From positions 3,472,001-3,536,000 of the forward strand of contig NZ_FNTQ01000001.1 in NCBI RefSeq assembly GCF_900105755.1: a DNA stretch of 64,000 bases. The letters run 5' to 3'. Positions 43,977 to 52,125 of this stretch are shown in pieces. Under the pieces are notes generated by a model. It saw only the letters and a program-made list of their open reading frames with translations, had not been told where the DNA came from and ran no database searches. A program made the translations under genes and the position numbers. Position 1 is the first letter of the stretch. Each line of letters opens with the position of its first letter. Source of the stretch: Streptomyces sp. Ag109_O5-10 (lineage in GTDB: Bacteria; Actinomycetota; Actinomycetes; Streptomycetales; Streptomycetaceae).

Positions 43977-44951
43977 TCATCCCGCGACCCGCAGCAGGAG
44001 TTTGCCGGTGCTCGTCCGGCCGCCCATCAGGCGGTGTGCCTCCGCCGCCTCCTCCAGGGCGAACTCGGCCGTGACCGGCAGGGTCACCGTGCCGTCCGCG
44101 GCCTTCGCGAAGGCCCGCGCGGAGAGCTCCCGCAGCACGTCCGGAGCCGTCTGGGCCAGCGTCAGGACGGAGAACCCGGCGACCGAGAGGCCTCGCGGAT
44201 ACAGCTCCGGCTGGCCCGCCGTCCAGGCCGGTTCGCCGCTGGCGTTGCCGTAGGAGACGAGGCGGCCGAAACGGGCCAGGGAGGACAGGCTCGCGCGCAG
44301 CGTCCTGCCGCCGACGGGGTCGAGGGCCAGGTCGACCCCCCGGCCGCCGGTGGCCTCCCGTACCGGCTCCTCGAAGTCGCCGACGAAGACCTCGTCGTAG
44401 CCGTGGTCCCGCGCGTACGCGGCCTTCGCCGCGCTCGACACCACGCCGTACACCGCGCCCGCGCCGGCCGCCTTCGCCAGTTGCCCGGCCGCCGTGCCGA
44501 CGCCGCCGGCGGCGCCCTGCACGAGGACGGTCTCGCCGGGCTGGAGGCGGCCGACGGTGTGGACGAGGGCGTACGCGGTCGGCAGGACGGACGGGAGGGT
44601 GGCTCCGGTGCGCAGGTCAGCCCCCGCCGGCAGCGGGAAGACCGTCGCCGCCTCCGTCACGACCACGTCCGCGTAGCCGCCGCCCTGGGTCAGCGCGGCC
44701 ACCTCCTGGCCGACGGCGAGGTCCGTGACACCCGCGCCGAGGGTCCGGACGCGGCCCGAGACCTCAAGCCCCGGACGGAACGGCAGCCCCGGAACCCGGT
44801 ACCCGTCCGAACGGGCCTTGAGGTCGGCGAAGTTGACGCCTACGTACGCCACGTCGATGCCCACCTCACCGGGGCCCGGCTCGGGGACCGCCACCTCCAC
44901 GGCCTTCAGGACCTCCGGACCGCCGTATTCCTGCAACTCGACCGCGCGCAC
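43977..44951 (-). CDS. Zinc-lacking NADPH:quinone oxidoreductase (MDR family)
   Basis: 324 aa from ATG at 44951. Quinone-oxidoreductase type: MRAVELQEYGGPEVLK start, YVGVNFADLKAR, NADP loop VLVQGAAGGVGTAAGQLAKAAGA, GVDLALDPVGGRTL and C-terminal EAAEAHRLMGGRTSTGKLLL. No zinc-ligand motifs. Reduces quinones or enones with NADPH in the cytoplasm. Divergent from an ArsR regulator, with paired operator palindromes in the 101-bp spacer, so the two form a regulated unit. The 127 bases between it and the mannosyltransferase gene hold no supported gene. Confidence 0.92.
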   Translation of the reverse strand: MRAVELQEYGGPEVLKAVEVAVPEPGPGEVGIDVAYVGVNFADLKARSDGYRVPGLPFRPGLEVSGRVRTLGAGVTDLAVGQEVAALTQGGGYADVVVTEAATVFPLPAGADLRTGATLPSVLPTAYALVHTVGRLQPGETVLVQGAAGGVGTAAGQLAKAAGAGAVYGVVSSAAKAAYARDHGYDEVFVGDFEEPVREATGGRGVDLALDPVGGRTLRASLSSLARFGRLVSYGNASGEPAWTAGQPELYPRGLSVAGFSVLTLAQTAPDVLRELSARAFAKAADGTVTLPVTAEFALEEAAEAHRLMGGRTSTGKLLLRVAG

Positions 44952-44969
44952 GGCTCACACCCCTCAGCA

Positions 44970-45021
44970 AGTGTTCAACACGAATCGAACACTCGAGAGT
45001 GTATGGTTTTCATCGAACACT
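44970..45021. promoter_or_regulatory. ArsR-type operator region, nested palindromes
   Basis: AGTGTTC-N10-GAACACT (44970-44993) overlaps ACACTC-GA-GAGTGT (44990-45003), and a further GAACACT half-site lies at 45015-45021. They fill the 101-bp spacer between divergent quinone oxidoreductase and ArsR genes. Confidence 0.7.
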
Positions 45022-45052
45022 CGGCAAGCGGACCACGGACGAGGAGGACGGC

Positions 45053-45391
45053 ATGACCGGCACGAGCCCCAGCCACCGGGCCGCCCCCGAGCACACCCAC
45101 CCCGACGAGGTGCCCGTCCTCACCGCCCTCGCCGCCCTCGCCGACCCGGTACGCCTCACGCTCGTCAGGGAGCTGGCCGCCGGCGCCGACTGGACCCGCA
45201 GCTGCGGCAGCTTCGACGTACCCGTCGGCAAGGCCGCCCTCAGCCACCACTTCTCCGTCCTGCGGGCCTCCGGTCTCGTCGAACAGCGCGACGAGGGCCC
45301 TCGCCGCGTCAACCGCCTCCGCCGCCCGGAGTTCGAGGCCCGCTTCCCGGGCCTCCTCGACCTCGTCCTGCGACCGGAGCCGCACCCGTAG
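45053..45391 (+). CDS. ArsR-family repressor
   Basis: 112 aa from ATG 45053 with GAGGAGG just upstream. Winged helix: LTALAALADPVRLTLVRELAAG, DVPVGKAALSHHFSVLRASGLVEQRDEGP (recognition helix and wing). Few Cys (only SCGS), so metal sensing of the classical type is doubtful; these proteins often respond to quinones or electrophiles. It faces the quinone oxidoreductase gene and probably represses it and itself through the operator region. Terminator 45429-45457 follows. Confidence 0.92.
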   Translation: MTGTSPSHRAAPEHTHPDEVPVLTALAALADPVRLTLVRELAAGADWTRSCGSFDVPVGKAALSHHFSVLRASGLVEQRDEGPRRVNRLRRPEFEARFPGLLDLVLRPEPHP

Positions 45392-45428
45392 CCGGGAGGG
45401 GAACCGATCGGAAAACGCGTCGCGTGCC

Positions 45429-45457
45429 CACCCGGGCGTCGGGACACCGCCCGGGTG
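45429..45457. terminator. Terminator of the ArsR gene
   Basis: Perfect 10-bp arms CACCCGGGCG / CGCCCGGGTG with a 9-base loop, 38 bp after the stop. Confidence 0.75.
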
Positions 45458-45473
45458 ACTCTCCCCGCACCGC

Positions 45474-45953
45474 CTCGGCCGTAGACCGCTGATCGGCGGG
45501 GTCGTCAACCGCATCGTGCCGGCGCAGGCGACGCCCTTCGCGGTGCCGCTCGCATGCTTCGACGGCGCGGTGCTGTTCCGGGAGGAGCTGGGCGGCCAGG
45601 CATCGTACGTGTGGAGCTATCCGCAGATACTGCGGCACAGCGGGATCCTCGACCGGATCTCCGGCATGGTCGTGGGCGTTCCCGAGGCGATCGACGGACT
45701 CGGCTCGCCCGAGGGCTCTTGGACCCTTGCCGAGCTCCTCCTCGACGTCCTCGGTGACCGCGCCATCCCCGTGCTGGGCAACGCCGAGATCGGGCACCCG
45801 GGCCCGAACCCGCCGACGCCGCTCGGCATCCGCGCCGCCCTCGACACGGAGAGGAGGACGTTGTCACTGCCCGAACGTGCGGTACGCGCCGCCCGTGGCG
45901 GTGACCGAGGGTGCACCCGTCGGCTCAACCGGGCACCAAAGGGACGAGGATGA
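45474..45953 (+). pseudogene. C-terminal half of an S66 LD-carboxypeptidase (MccF-like), truncated
   Basis: The frame carries LGRRPLIGGVVNRIV, DGAVLFREE, SYVWSYPQILRHSGIL, VVGVPEAIDG, AIPVLGNAEIGHPGPN (catalytic Glu and His area) and TPLGIRAALDTERR: the second half of LD-carboxypeptidase family proteins. The N-terminal half with the nucleophilic Ser is missing, and a TGA at 45456 closes the frame upstream. The C-terminus runs into an atypical Arg/Gly-rich tail. About 150 of ~320 residues remain, so it is a decayed copy. Directly after the ArsR terminator. Confidence 0.7.
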
Positions 45954-45960
45954 CGGGGAC

Positions 45961-46602
45961 TCACCGCTCCGTCAGTTTCGCCGACCACGGGTGTCCGGGA
46001 TGTACGCGCGTCAGCCACGCCCCGAGAGCGTCCCGCCGTGCCCGGCTCAGCAGCGGCAGGATCCCGTCGAAGTCCGCGTGGTCCTTGGGCCGCGGCTCCT
46101 TCGCCTTGAACAGCAGCACCAACTCCGGTACCAGGTAGGGGATGCCGTCCGCCGTCCGTTCGATGATCGCGTCGTACGGCAGCCGCAGGCTCTCGTCCCG
46201 CCGGCAGATCCAGGTCCCGCCCTCGTGCGGCTCGCGGAAGACGTCGAAGAGGAACCGGCCGCTCGCCGGATCCCGTGCCCACGTCTGGTGCGTCGCCGCG
46301 AGCGCCTCGTCTCCCGCCGCCGCCCAGACGCGTCCCGAGCCCACGGCGTCAAACACGTACTCGGGGAAGCGGTCGCGAACCTCCGCGAACCCCGCCACGG
46401 GTACGGCGATCTCCAGGTCGCCATGGGGCCGTGCCTGCTGCCCGCGGAACAGGTCCAGCGCCCACCCCGCCGCGACGCACCAGGGCACGCCCACCCCGTC
46501 CAGCCGGTCCGCGACCCGCTCCGGCCGCCAGGCGTCCGCCCAGCGGACGGTCAGTTCGTCGGCGTCGGGAACCGCACCGCCGGAAGGCAGGAATTCAGGC
46601 AC
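45961..46602 (-). CDS. Nucleotidyltransferase-like protein (aminoglycoside adenylyltransferase fold)
   Basis: 213 aa from GTG at 46602. N-terminal catalytic core: RVADRLDGVGVPWCVAAGWALDLFRGQQ then ARPHGDLEIAVPV, which supplies the acidic metal residues, with WARDPASGRFLFDVF and IPYLVPELVLLFKAKE completing the minimal nucleotidyltransferase. C-terminal helical part ends PGHPWSAKLTER. Same fold as ANT(2'')-like adenylyltransferases, but no resistance function can be claimed. Its neighbours are two decayed genes; the start codon is one of several in-frame GTGs. Confidence 0.75.
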   Translation of the reverse strand: MPEFLPSGGAVPDADELTVRWADAWRPERVADRLDGVGVPWCVAAGWALDLFRGQQARPHGDLEIAVPVAGFAEVRDRFPEYVFDAVGSGRVWAAAGDEALAATHQTWARDPASGRFLFDVFREPHEGGTWICRRDESLRLPYDAIIERTADGIPYLVPELVLLFKAKEPRPKDHADFDGILPLLSRARRDALGAWLTRVHPGHPWSAKLTER

Positions 46603-46712
46603 CACCGCAACGTACCGCCGCACATCGCAAGATCCTGCATGCCGGATCGGCGGAGGCACGATCACTCGTACGCGCGCTAGCGCCTCGGTAAGTTTCGAAG
46701 TAGTTCCAAAGT

Positions 46713-47160
46713 CATGAGTGCCGAGAGTGCAGCCGTGAACTTCTCCGAGCCGGTGAACAAGAACGAGCAGACGCTTGCCCGGCGATCCACTCCGACCCCG
46801 AGTTGCCGGCCGCGGTGACCGCCTCGCAGCACCGGCTCCAGGCGGCCGCCGGGAAGTCCGCTTCGCCGACGCCTCGTCGGCCAAGGGCGGGAGAACCTCG
46901 CTCAGCAAGCCCGCGAGAACACCTACCGCGCCGGGGTCACCCTGCGTACCGACCCCGGGCCGGCCGTCGAGGCGCCTCGGCACCGTCGCCTCAAGGGCGG
47001 TCTCACCCGCGGCGCCCACCGCGGGCAGGCCTGTGAGCGGTGGCAGATCGAGGTGATTGGCGGCGGCCGCATCCGGTGTCTCCACACCGGCCGGGAGGCC
47101 TGCTGGATCACCTCGCGGGCACAGGGCACCCTCGCGCCACGGACGGACACTGACGGCCGG
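46713..47160 (+). pseudogene. Multi-frameshift remnant of a small protein
   Basis: Coding texture jumps between three frames: IHSDPELPAAVTASQHRLQA (from 46785), then REVRFADASSAK (~46854), then GRENLAQQARENTYRAGVTL, TDPGPAVEAPRHRRLKGG and CERWQIEVIGGGRIRCL (from ~46888). Read in order it makes one plausible protein of ~130 residues. I do not recognise it; a small RelE-like shape is conceivable but not supported. Upstream, MSAESAAVNFSEPV may be its start (ATG 46713). No intact frame joins them, so it is decayed. Confidence 0.65.
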
Positions 47161-47183
47161 TCCGATCCGGGCTACCACATTTT

Positions 47184-47199
47184 TGGACTTGCCGGTCCA
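47184..47199. promoter_or_regulatory. TetR operator, copy 1 (SDR gene)
   Basis: TGGAC-N6-GTCCA, 60 bp before the SDR start. Read on the minus strand it is TGGACCGGCAAGTCCA, near-identical to the copy ahead of the tetR gene (48663). Confidence 0.7.
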
Positions 47200-47259
47200 T
47201 TTTCTTCGGCGCACAGTGGTCCGCGCCTGACGAAGGACCACGTGACACGGAGGTTGATC

Positions 47260-48024
47260 ATGACCATGCGGCTGACCGGCAAGACCGCGCTGGTGACCGG
47301 CGCGACCAGCAACATCGGGCGGGCGATCGCCGAGGCGTTCGCCGCGGAGGGGGCGCATGTCGTCGTCTCGGGGCGGAGCGCGGGGCGCGGGGCGGAGGTG
47401 GTCGAGGGAATCCGGGCCCGGGGCGGTCGGGCCGACTTCGTGCGGGCCGACCTGGACGGCAGCGCCGCCGCGTCGCGGGCGCTCGCCGAGGAGGCGACAC
47501 GGGTGCTCGGCGGTCGCCTCGACGTGCTCGTCAACAACGCCGGCATCTATCCCGGCGACGTGACCCCCGCCACCGACGAGAAGACCTTCGACGAGGTCTA
47601 CGCGGTCAACGTCAAGGCCCCGTTCTTCCTGACGGCCGCCGTCGCGCCCGCCATGGCGGAGGCCGGGGGCGGGGCGATCGTCAACCTGGGGTCCTGGATC
47701 GCACGGCTGGGCGTGCCCGTGGGCGCGCTGTACAGCTCCACCAAGGGCGCGATGGAGACGCTGACCCGGGCGTGGGCGGCGGAGTTCGGGCCGCGGGGGG
47801 TGCGGGTGAACGCGATCTCGCCGGGCGTGGTGCTGGCGGCGGACGCCGAGCACGCCGGGGTCGCCGAGGCGATGATGACGGGGACGCCGGCGGGCCGGAT
47901 GGGCACGCCGGAGGAGATCGCGGGTGCGGCGGTGTACCTGGCGGCCGACGAGTCGTCGTTCGTGCACGGGGTCGTGCTCGACGTGGACGGCGGCCGTACG
48001 ACCGCGGCGGTCATCGCGGCGTAG
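47260..48024 (+). CDS. SDR-family oxidoreductase (3-ketoacyl-ACP reductase-like)
   Basis: 254 aa from ATG 47260 with GGAGG six bases upstream. NAD(P) site GATSNIGRAIAEAF (TGxxxxxG, here ATSNIG), NNAG, catalytic Ser in NLGSW, Tyr-Lys in YSSTKG, substrate loop PGVV, LDVDGGRTT at the C-terminus. Classical SDR; the substrate is unknown, glucose-dehydrogenase- or FabG-like. It converges with the TetR gene and overlaps its end by 14 bp, while a shared TGGAC..GTCCA operator lies before both promoters, so the TetR protein probably represses it. Confidence 0.93.
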   Translation: MTMRLTGKTALVTGATSNIGRAIAEAFAAEGAHVVVSGRSAGRGAEVVEGIRARGGRADFVRADLDGSAAASRALAEEATRVLGGRLDVLVNNAGIYPGDVTPATDEKTFDEVYAVNVKAPFFLTAAVAPAMAEAGGGAIVNLGSWIARLGVPVGALYSSTKGAMETLTRAWAAEFGPRGVRVNAISPGVVLAADAEHAGVAEAMMTGTPAGRMGTPEEIAGAAVYLAADESSFVHGVVLDVDGGRTTAAVIAA

Positions 48025-48643
48025 CCGCCGGGGCGGGGTCGAGTTCGCGCCGCAGGTCCGCGATCCCCTGGTCGAGGGCGGCCCGCAGGTGGGCGGAGCG
48101 CCCCGTCGACAGCAGGATGGACACACCGCCCTGGATCGCGGCGAGCAGGGCGGCGGCCCGGGCGTCGACGTCCACGTCCGCACCGGCCCCGGGGCCGGTG
48201 GTGGCCCGTACCGCGCGGATGCCCGCCGCGAGGCTCTCCTGCCACTGCCGCAACAGCTCGACCACGATCGCCCGCGCGCCCGGCGTCGACCGCCCGACCT
48301 GGAGGAACAGCGACCCGAGCGGACAGGTGTCGCCCTGCGCCTCGTAGCGGGCGATCACCACGTCCCGCCACCGCTGCCAGTCCTCCCAGGATTCGAGGCG
48401 GCCGAGATACGGCTGCTGGTCCTCCAGCACCTGCTCCGCCTCGAACCGCGCGACGGCGAGCAGCAGTTCGTCCTTGCCGTCCGGGAAGTAGTGGAAGAGC
48501 TGGCTCTTGCTGGTGCCGGTCCGGGCCATGACGTCGTCCAGCGTCACCGTGCCGACGCCCCGTTCCCGCAGCACCTCGGCGGCCCCCTCGACGATGCGGC
48601 GCCGGGTGGCCTTCCCCTTGGCCGTCAGCTCCTTGTGAAGCAT
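48011..48643 (-). CDS. TetR-family repressor of the SDR gene
   Basis: 210 aa from ATG at 48643 (MLHKELTAKGKATRRRIVEG); an ATG at 48679 lies inside the operator. Helix-turn-helix: ILEGAAEVLRERG-type (here VEGAAEVLRERGVGTVTLDDVMARTGTSKSQLFHYFPDGKDELL, split at the recognition helix SKSQLFHYF). Ligand domain ~55-195 with WQRWRDVVIARYEAQGD and LGSLFLQV: AcrR-like type. The TGGAC-N6-GTCCA palindrome upstream is also in front of the SDR gene. Confidence 0.92.
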   Translation of the reverse strand: MLHKELTAKGKATRRRIVEGAAEVLRERGVGTVTLDDVMARTGTSKSQLFHYFPDGKDELLLAVARFEAEQVLEDQQPYLGRLESWEDWQRWRDVVIARYEAQGDTCPLGSLFLQVGRSTPGARAIVVELLRQWQESLAAGIRAVRATTGPGAGADVDVDARAAALLAAIQGGVSILLSTGRSAHLRAALDQGIADLRRELDPAPAATPR

Positions 48644-48662
48644 CGCACCCGCCTCCGCACAG

Positions 48663-48678
48663 TGGACCGTGCAGTCCA
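48663..48678. promoter_or_regulatory. TetR operator, copy 2 (tetR gene)
   Basis: TGGACCGTGCAGTCCA, 20 bp before the tetR start; only three central positions differ from the site before the SDR gene (read on the minus strand). Confidence 0.7.
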
Positions 48679-48767
48679 TTTTAGCTCTGCGGGCGCGGTG
48701 CCGCGGGGCCGGGTCAACGACAGGTCGCGCGGGCGTGGGCCCCTAGACCCTCGGCACCGACACCCCC

Positions 48768-48825
48768 GCAGGGCGCGGGGAACGTCGCGAACAGCCCCCA
48801 CCGGGCCGCACCCGGCCGACTACCC
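48768..48825 (-). repeat. Intergenic GC-rich repeat, copy g
   Basis: Reverse copy (GGGCGCGGGGAACGTCGCGAA..AGCCCCCACC), diverged, after the PH-domain protein gene. (Split: GGGCGCGGGGAACG / TCGCGAACAGCCCCCACC.). Confidence 0.6.
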
Positions 48826-48842
48826 GCACCCCCACCACGGCC

Positions 48843-49523
48843 CTACCCCACCACCAGCAGGATCACCAGTAGTACCGCCCCCGCCACCGCCGGCGCAGCC
48901 ACCTCGTACGCCCACCGCACCGTGACCTCGCCCTGCGCCGACTCCGCCGGACCCCTGCTCTCCAGCATCTCCCGCAGGTCGTCCATGGCCTTGTCGGCCT
49001 CCGCGCGCATCGGCCCGTCGGCCTGCTCGGCCGCGGCCTGCCCCCCGAATCCCCCGAAGCCGCCGAACCCCCCGAGCCCGCGCCCGGCGCCCCCGGCCCC
49101 CGGCCCGGTCCGCCCGCGCCGCGCGTCCGCCTGCGACTTCGCCTGCTGCCGTGCCGCCTTCTTGCGGCCCCGCAGGGACACCGGGATCGCCCACAGCTGG
49201 TACTTCGCGCCGGACTTGACGACCACCTCGTTCGAGAACCCGGACCGCAGCGAGGCGATCTCCCCCCACGGCAGGGTGATCACCCGGAACGGGTTCCGCA
49301 CCCGGAGCCGGTCCTCGCCCGCGAACACCGCGGGACGCAGGGTGAACGCGACGACCAGCGGCACGATGAGGATGAGCGCGGCGAGGGCCAGCCAGGGGGT
49401 GTGGCCGTGCCCCCGGATCAGCGCGTCGATACCGAGCCAGAGGACGATGACGAGGAGCAGTACGCCACCGATCAGCGCCTGGGGCGAGCGGTAGATGCGG
49501 TCCTTGACGAGAGGCGTGGTCAT
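48843..49523 (-). CDS. Membrane protein with PH-like domain and Gly-Phe repeat
   Basis: 226 aa from ATG at 49523. Two N-terminal membrane helices (ALIGGVLLLVIVLWLGIDAL, WLALAALILIVPLVVAFTL), then a PH-type beta domain (VFAGEDRLRVRNPFRVITLPWGEIASL), a Lys/Arg-rich helix (RGRKKAARQQAKSQADARR), a GGFGGFGGFGG stretch, and a C-terminal membrane helix (VAAPAVAGAVLLVILLVVG). Actinobacterial PH-domain membrane protein family; role unknown. Lies 190 bp from deoC on the other strand, and the divergent region contains repeat copy h and the nucleoside operator. Confidence 0.85.
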   Translation of the reverse strand: MTTPLVKDRIYRSPQALIGGVLLLVIVLWLGIDALIRGHGHTPWLALAALILIVPLVVAFTLRPAVFAGEDRLRVRNPFRVITLPWGEIASLRSGFSNEVVVKSGAKYQLWAIPVSLRGRKKAARQQAKSQADARRGRTGPGAGGAGRGLGGFGGFGGFGGQAAAEQADGPMRAEADKAMDDLREMLESRGPAESAQGEVTVRWAYEVAAPAVAGAVLLVILLVVG

Positions 49524-49589
49524 AGCGCCGATTCTGCACCAGACGTGCGCATCGGCGCCGTGGGGGCATCATGGCCGTACGCGAATGCG

Positions 49590-49650
49590 GGTCACAGGTG
49601 GCCGCTCGCGCGGTTCCCCCGGCCCTTCGGGGCGCCGGCGCGGGCGCCGC
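49590..49650 (+). repeat. Intergenic GC-rich repeat, copy h
   Basis: CTCGCGCGGTTCCCCCGGCCC then TTCGGGGCGCC; the only copy located between divergent genes. (Split: CTCGCGCGGTTCCCC / GGCCCTTCGGGGCGCC.). Confidence 0.65.
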
Positions 49651-49683
49651 CAAGAAGAACCGTTCCCTCGGGGTGTACAGCCG

Positions 49684-49695
49684 CTACGCGCGTAG
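49684..49695. promoter_or_regulatory. Nucleoside-regulon operator CTACGCGCGTAG (deoC)
   Basis: Perfect palindrome 19 bp before ATG 49715. Same 12-mer as before the phosphorylase and add genes. Confidence 0.7.
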
Positions 49696-49714
49696 ATATG
49701 CTCGGCTGGTGACC

Positions 49715-50668
49715 ATGCCCACCACCGCACCCCACGCACTTGCTGACGTCACCGCGTCCGACAGCACGCTGCGCCGTTTCCTCCACGGGCTGCCCGGCGT
49801 CGACGCGGTCGGCCTGGAGGCGCGTGCCGCCTCCCTCGGCACCCGTTCCATCAAGACCACCGCGAAGGCGTACGCCATCGACCTCGCCATCTCGATGGTC
49901 GACCTGACGACGCTGGAAGGCGCGGACACCCCGGGCAAGGTCCGGGCGCTCGGCGCCAAGGCGGTCCACCCGGACCCGACGGACCGTACGACACCCGCCA
50001 CGGCCGCCGTCTGCGTCTACCCCGACATGGTGGCCACCGCGAAGGAGGCCGTCGCCGGCTCGTCCGTCAAGGTCGCCTCCGTCGCCACCGCCTTCCCGGC
50101 CGGCCGCGCCGCGCTCGAGGTCAAGCTCGCCGACGTGCGGGACGCCGTGAGCGCGGGCGCCGACGAGATCGACATGGTCATCGACCGGGGCGCGTTCCTC
50201 GCGGGGAACTACCGCAAGGTGTACGACGAGATCGTCGCCGTGAAGGACGCCTGCGGAACGTCCGCCCGCCTGAAGGTCATCTTCGAGACCGGCGAGCTGT
50301 CGACGTACGACAACATCCGCCGGGCCTCCTGGCTGGGCATGCTCGCGGGCGCCGACTTCATCAAGACGTCCACCGGCAAGGTCGCCGTCAACGCCACCCC
50401 GGCGAACACCCTCCTCATGCTGGAGGCCGTGCGCGACTTCCGGGCGCAGACCGGCGTCCAGGTGGGGGTCAAGCCCGCCGGCGGCATCCGGACCAGCAAG
50501 GACGCGATCAAGTTCCTCGTCCTCGTCAACGAGACCGCCGGTGCGGACTGGCTGGACAACCACTGGTTCCGCTTCGGCGCCTCCTCGCTCCTGAACGACC
50601 TGCTGATGCAGCGTCAGAAGCTGGCCACCGGCCGCTACTCCGGCCCCGACTACGTGACGGTGGACTGA
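49715..50668 (+). CDS. deoC: Deoxyribose-phosphate aldolase
   Basis: 317 aa from ATG 49715 (GTG 49709 is equally possible). Schiff-base lysine in ADFIKTSTGK (~219), second lysine in VKPAGGIRT, and conserved Asp in EIDMVIDRGAFL. Cleaves 2-deoxyribose-5-phosphate to glyceraldehyde-3-phosphate and acetaldehyde. It is followed after 5 bp by an aldehyde dehydrogenase, so the acetaldehyde is probably oxidised by the product of the next gene. The N-terminal extension before the fold (~40 residues) is longer than in the E. coli enzyme, normal for actinomycetes. Operator CTACGCGCGTAG upstream. Confidence 0.95.
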   Translation: MPTTAPHALADVTASDSTLRRFLHGLPGVDAVGLEARAASLGTRSIKTTAKAYAIDLAISMVDLTTLEGADTPGKVRALGAKAVHPDPTDRTTPATAAVCVYPDMVATAKEAVAGSSVKVASVATAFPAGRAALEVKLADVRDAVSAGADEIDMVIDRGAFLAGNYRKVYDEIVAVKDACGTSARLKVIFETGELSTYDNIRRASWLGMLAGADFIKTSTGKVAVNATPANTLLMLEAVRDFRAQTGVQVGVKPAGGIRTSKDAIKFLVLVNETAGADWLDNHWFRFGASSLLNDLLMQRQKLATGRYSGPDYVTVD

Positions 50669-50673
50669 TCACC

Positions 50674-52125
50674 ATGGCCAAGGAAAAGATGACCACCGCA
50701 TTCGAGTACGCACCGGCGCCCGAGTCCCGCTCCGTCGTCGACATCGCGCCCTCCTACGGCCTCTTCATCGACGGCGAGTTCACGGACGCGGCCGACGGCA
50801 AGGTCTTCAAGACGGTCAGCCCGTCGACCGAGGAGGTCCTCTCCGAGGTCGCCCGCGCCGGTGCCGAGGACGTGGACCGGGCCGTCAGGGCCGCCCGCAA
50901 GGCCTTCGAGAAGTGGTCCGCGCTGCCGGGTTCCGAGCGCGCCAAGTACCTCTTCCGCATCGCCCGCGTCATCCAGGAGCGCAGCCGCGAGCTGGCCGTC
51001 CTGGAGACGCTGGACAACGGCAAGCCGATCAAGGAGACGCGCGACGCCGACCTGCCCCTGGTCGCCGCGCACTTCTTCTACTACGCGGGCTGGGCCGACA
51101 AGCTCGACCACGCGGGCTACGGCGCGAACCCGCAGCCGCTCGGCGTGGCCGGCCAGGTCATCCCCTGGAACTTCCCGCTCCTGATGCTGGCCTGGAAGAT
51201 CGCCCCGGCGCTCGCCACCGGCAACACGGTGGTCCTCAAGCCCGCCGAGACGACTCCCCTCTCCGCCCTCTTCTTCGCGGACATCTGCCGCCAGGCGGGC
51301 CTGCCCAAGGGCGTCGTCAACATCCTGCCGGGCTACGGCGACGCGGGCGCCGCGCTCGTCGCGCACCCCGACGTCAACAAGGTCGCCTTCACCGGCTCCA
51401 CCGCCGTCGGCAAGGAGATCGCCCGGACCGTCGCGGGCACCCGCAAGAAGCTCACCCTCGAACTGGGCGGCAAGGGCGCGAACATCGTCTTCGACGACGC
51501 CCCGATCGACCAGGCCGTCGAGGGCATCGTCACCGGCATCTTCTTCAACCAGGGGCAGGTCTGCTGCGCGGGCTCCCGTCTCCTCGTCCAGGAGTCGATC
51601 CACGACGAGCTGCTGGACTCCCTCAAGCGCCGCCTGTCCACGCTCCGCCTCGGTGACCCGCTGGACAAGAACACCGACATCGGCGCGATCAACTCCGCGG
51701 AGCAGCTGGCCCGCATCACCGCCCTCGCCGACCAGGGCGCGGCGGAGGGCGCCGAGCGCTGGTCCCCTGCCTGCGAACTCCCGTCCGCCGGTTACTGGTT
51801 CGCCCCGACGCTCTTCACGAACGTCACCCAGGCCCACACCATCGCCCGCGACGAGATCTTCGGCCCCGTCCTGTCGGTCCTGACCTTCCGGACGCCCGAC
51901 GAGGCGGTCGCCAAGGCCAACAACACCCAGTACGGCCTCTCCGCCGGCATCTGGACCGAGAAGGGGTCGCGGATCCTGGCGGTCGCGAACAAGCTGCGCG
52001 CCGGCGTCGTCTGGTCCAACACGTTCAACAAGTTCGACCCCACCTCGCCGTTCGGCGGGTACAAGGAGTCGGGCTTCGGCCGCGAGGGCGGCCGCCACGG
52101 CCTGGAGGCATACCTCGATGTCTGA
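50674..52125 (+). CDS. Aldehyde dehydrogenase (deoC operon)
   Basis: 483 aa from ATG 50674, five bases after the deoC stop. Active-site residues: Asn in VIPWNFPL (~165), Glu in LTLELGGKGAN (~260), Cys in QVCCAGSRL (~294), and the C-terminal FGRQGG-like SGFGREGG region. Oxidises an aldehyde to an acid with NAD(P)+. In context, acetaldehyde from DeoC is the natural substrate (inferred). Its last 8 bp overlap the start of the next gene, so translational coupling is likely. Confidence 0.95.
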   Translation: MAKEKMTTAFEYAPAPESRSVVDIAPSYGLFIDGEFTDAADGKVFKTVSPSTEEVLSEVARAGAEDVDRAVRAARKAFEKWSALPGSERAKYLFRIARVIQERSRELAVLETLDNGKPIKETRDADLPLVAAHFFYYAGWADKLDHAGYGANPQPLGVAGQVIPWNFPLLMLAWKIAPALATGNTVVLKPAETTPLSALFFADICRQAGLPKGVVNILPGYGDAGAALVAHPDVNKVAFTGSTAVGKEIARTVAGTRKKLTLELGGKGANIVFDDAPIDQAVEGIVTGIFFNQGQVCCAGSRLLVQESIHDELLDSLKRRLSTLRLGDPLDKNTDIGAINSAEQLARITALADQGAAEGAERWSPACELPSAGYWFAPTLFTNVTQAHTIARDEIFGPVLSVLTFRTPDEAVAKANNTQYGLSAGIWTEKGSRILAVANKLRAGVVWSNTFNKFDPTSPFGGYKESGFGREGGRHGLEAYLDV

